Of a stretch of 64,000 bases of DNA, positions 63,172-64,000 are shown one piece after another (position 1 is the first letter of the stretch; each line of letters opens with the position of its first letter). A program made the position numbers and the translations under genes. Source of the DNA: Mesostigma viride (lineage: Eukaryota; Streptophyta; Mesostigmatophyceae; Mesostigmatales; Mesostigmataceae); contig RPFO01000104.1 of NCBI GenBank assembly GCA_009746045.1, forward strand, positions 7,164,750 through 7,228,749, in the 5' to 3' direction. Under the pieces are notes generated by a model, which saw nothing but the letters and a program-made list of their open reading frames with translations, was not told the DNA's origin and made no database searches.

Positions 63172-64000
63172 CTGATGTGTCTACCTGATCTGTGCGGGCC
63201 AGGTGCCCGGCTAGGCCCAGGCGCCTGTGCCTAAAATGTGGGAAACATAGGGCAAATCAGCGTACAAATCCTCATTACTAATGTGCAAACCAATTAAGGG
63301 GATGTTAAGGGCCTTGCGCAGCATCTTGGTGACGGTGCCGTCGAGTCGTTGCTCAAGCTCCTGCGTCAGTGTCCAGGTCTCGGCGCCGTATAGGTCAGGA
63401 TCGTCAGAATGACGACCTTGAAGAGGTCACGCCAGTGACGATCCGGGGTATAGGGCGGGGTTGCTCCACCAGCGCCGGTGGTCATGGAGGTGCGCCCACG
63501 CCGGCATGCCGATCCGTGTCGTCAGGTCGTCCTCGCAGTCGGGAAGCCAACTGCCGAGCAGCTTGAAGCGGCCTGAAGTAGGGTAGTAGGGGACCTCGGT
63601 GTCGTCTAAGAGGCCGAGTGTGGGTGGGGGCCCTGCCATGCCGAGGGCCAGGGCCTCCGTTTTGGGGCTGATTTCTAGACCAACCGCCCGAGCCTCGAGC
63701 GCCAGGCAGTCCAGCCAAAGTTGGGCAGACTCCGGCTTCTCGATGATCGATGTCGTCGGCATAAATGAGATCAGCTAGTAAGCTAGATCTGCTTGTTAGT
63801 CGCGCCCCCCCTTCTCCAAGCTCGTTCAGTCGTTCGTGATCGCTAGGCCGTGGGGGCACGGCCTGCAATGCTAGCAAAGCGAGCGCACGTGCCTGCATGG
63901 CGCATAACATAATCCACTACAATAATAAACAGGTACGGCGACAGGACACAACCCTGCCAGACGCCGGGCATGGCGGGGTGAAGCCGTGTTGTTGAGTGCG
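63172..64000 (-). pseudogene. LINE 3 reverse transcriptase fragment, running off the window
   Basis: Reading from the right edge: a pre-YADD region near 63930, LADLIYADD at about 63760, SAQLWLDCLALEARAVGLEI and RFKLLGSWLPDCEDDLTTRI, then a thumb fragment (TLTQELEQRLDGTVTKMLRK-like on the - strand near 63310-63370, partly in other frames). It is related to LINE 1 and 2 but not identical. Several frameshifts. Confidence 0.8.

Overview
This is a piece of a eukaryotic nuclear chromosome, most likely from a microalga and plausibly a chlorophyte. That lineage is an inference. It rests on GC-rich codons, many short exons with GT-AG introns, a Kozak-like start (ACCATGG), a PAT-type tyrosine-recombinase retroelement, hAT-type elements, APE-type LINEs and very heavy micro- and minisatellite content. 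Nothing looks bacterial or organellar.

Host genes. (1) An aldehyde dehydrogenase (ALDH) gene on the + strand covers about 540-33160 and beyond. Twelve exons with matching splice phases give 413 residues in only 1,241 coding bases. Its first and last exons were not found. Its introns hold a 12 kb nest of DNA transposons, a 6.6 kb satellite of 42-bp units, a truncated tyrosine-recombinase element and several simple repeats. (2) A DENR/TMA22-like translation factor gene on the - strand has seven exons between 42724 and 48945; its N-terminal exon was not found. (3) An intronless gene at 50623-51624 (+) encodes a 333-residue coiled-coil protein and is divergent from DENR. ALDH and DENR converge, and a complete split-direct-repeat retrotransposon (37179-42182) lies between them.

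Mobile DNA. At 2645-14308 two copies of one TIR transposon family are nested. The family has 27-29 bp TIRs, 4-bp target duplications and a transposase-like protein with a DNCVGQNKS motif and a PIP-box-like C-terminus. The + copy has inserted into the - copy. At 37179-42182 lies a PAT/Ngaro-type element with gag, RT-RNase H and tyrosine recombinase genes. At 52423-55185 a 5'-truncated LINE is flanked by a 12-bp target duplication. From 55448 to about 62640 an older related LINE is broken by a SINE (16-bp duplication), a hAT-type element (8-bp duplication) and a LINE-tailed short element (12-bp duplication) that itself carries a second hAT-type element (8-bp duplication). A third LINE fragment runs off the right edge.

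Tandem repeats. These include (AAC)n at 1-516, (ACTCA)n, the 42-bp satellite with a 374-bp higher-order period, 9-bp, 25-bp, 45-bp and 73-bp minisatellites, and (GGAT/GGAC)n, (GCATT)n and (CCCTG)n. Most long open frames over these repeats are not genes.

The most novel-looking items are the nested 4-bp-TSD transposon family and its transposase, and the layered LINE/SINE/hAT nest whose insertion order can be read from intact target duplications.
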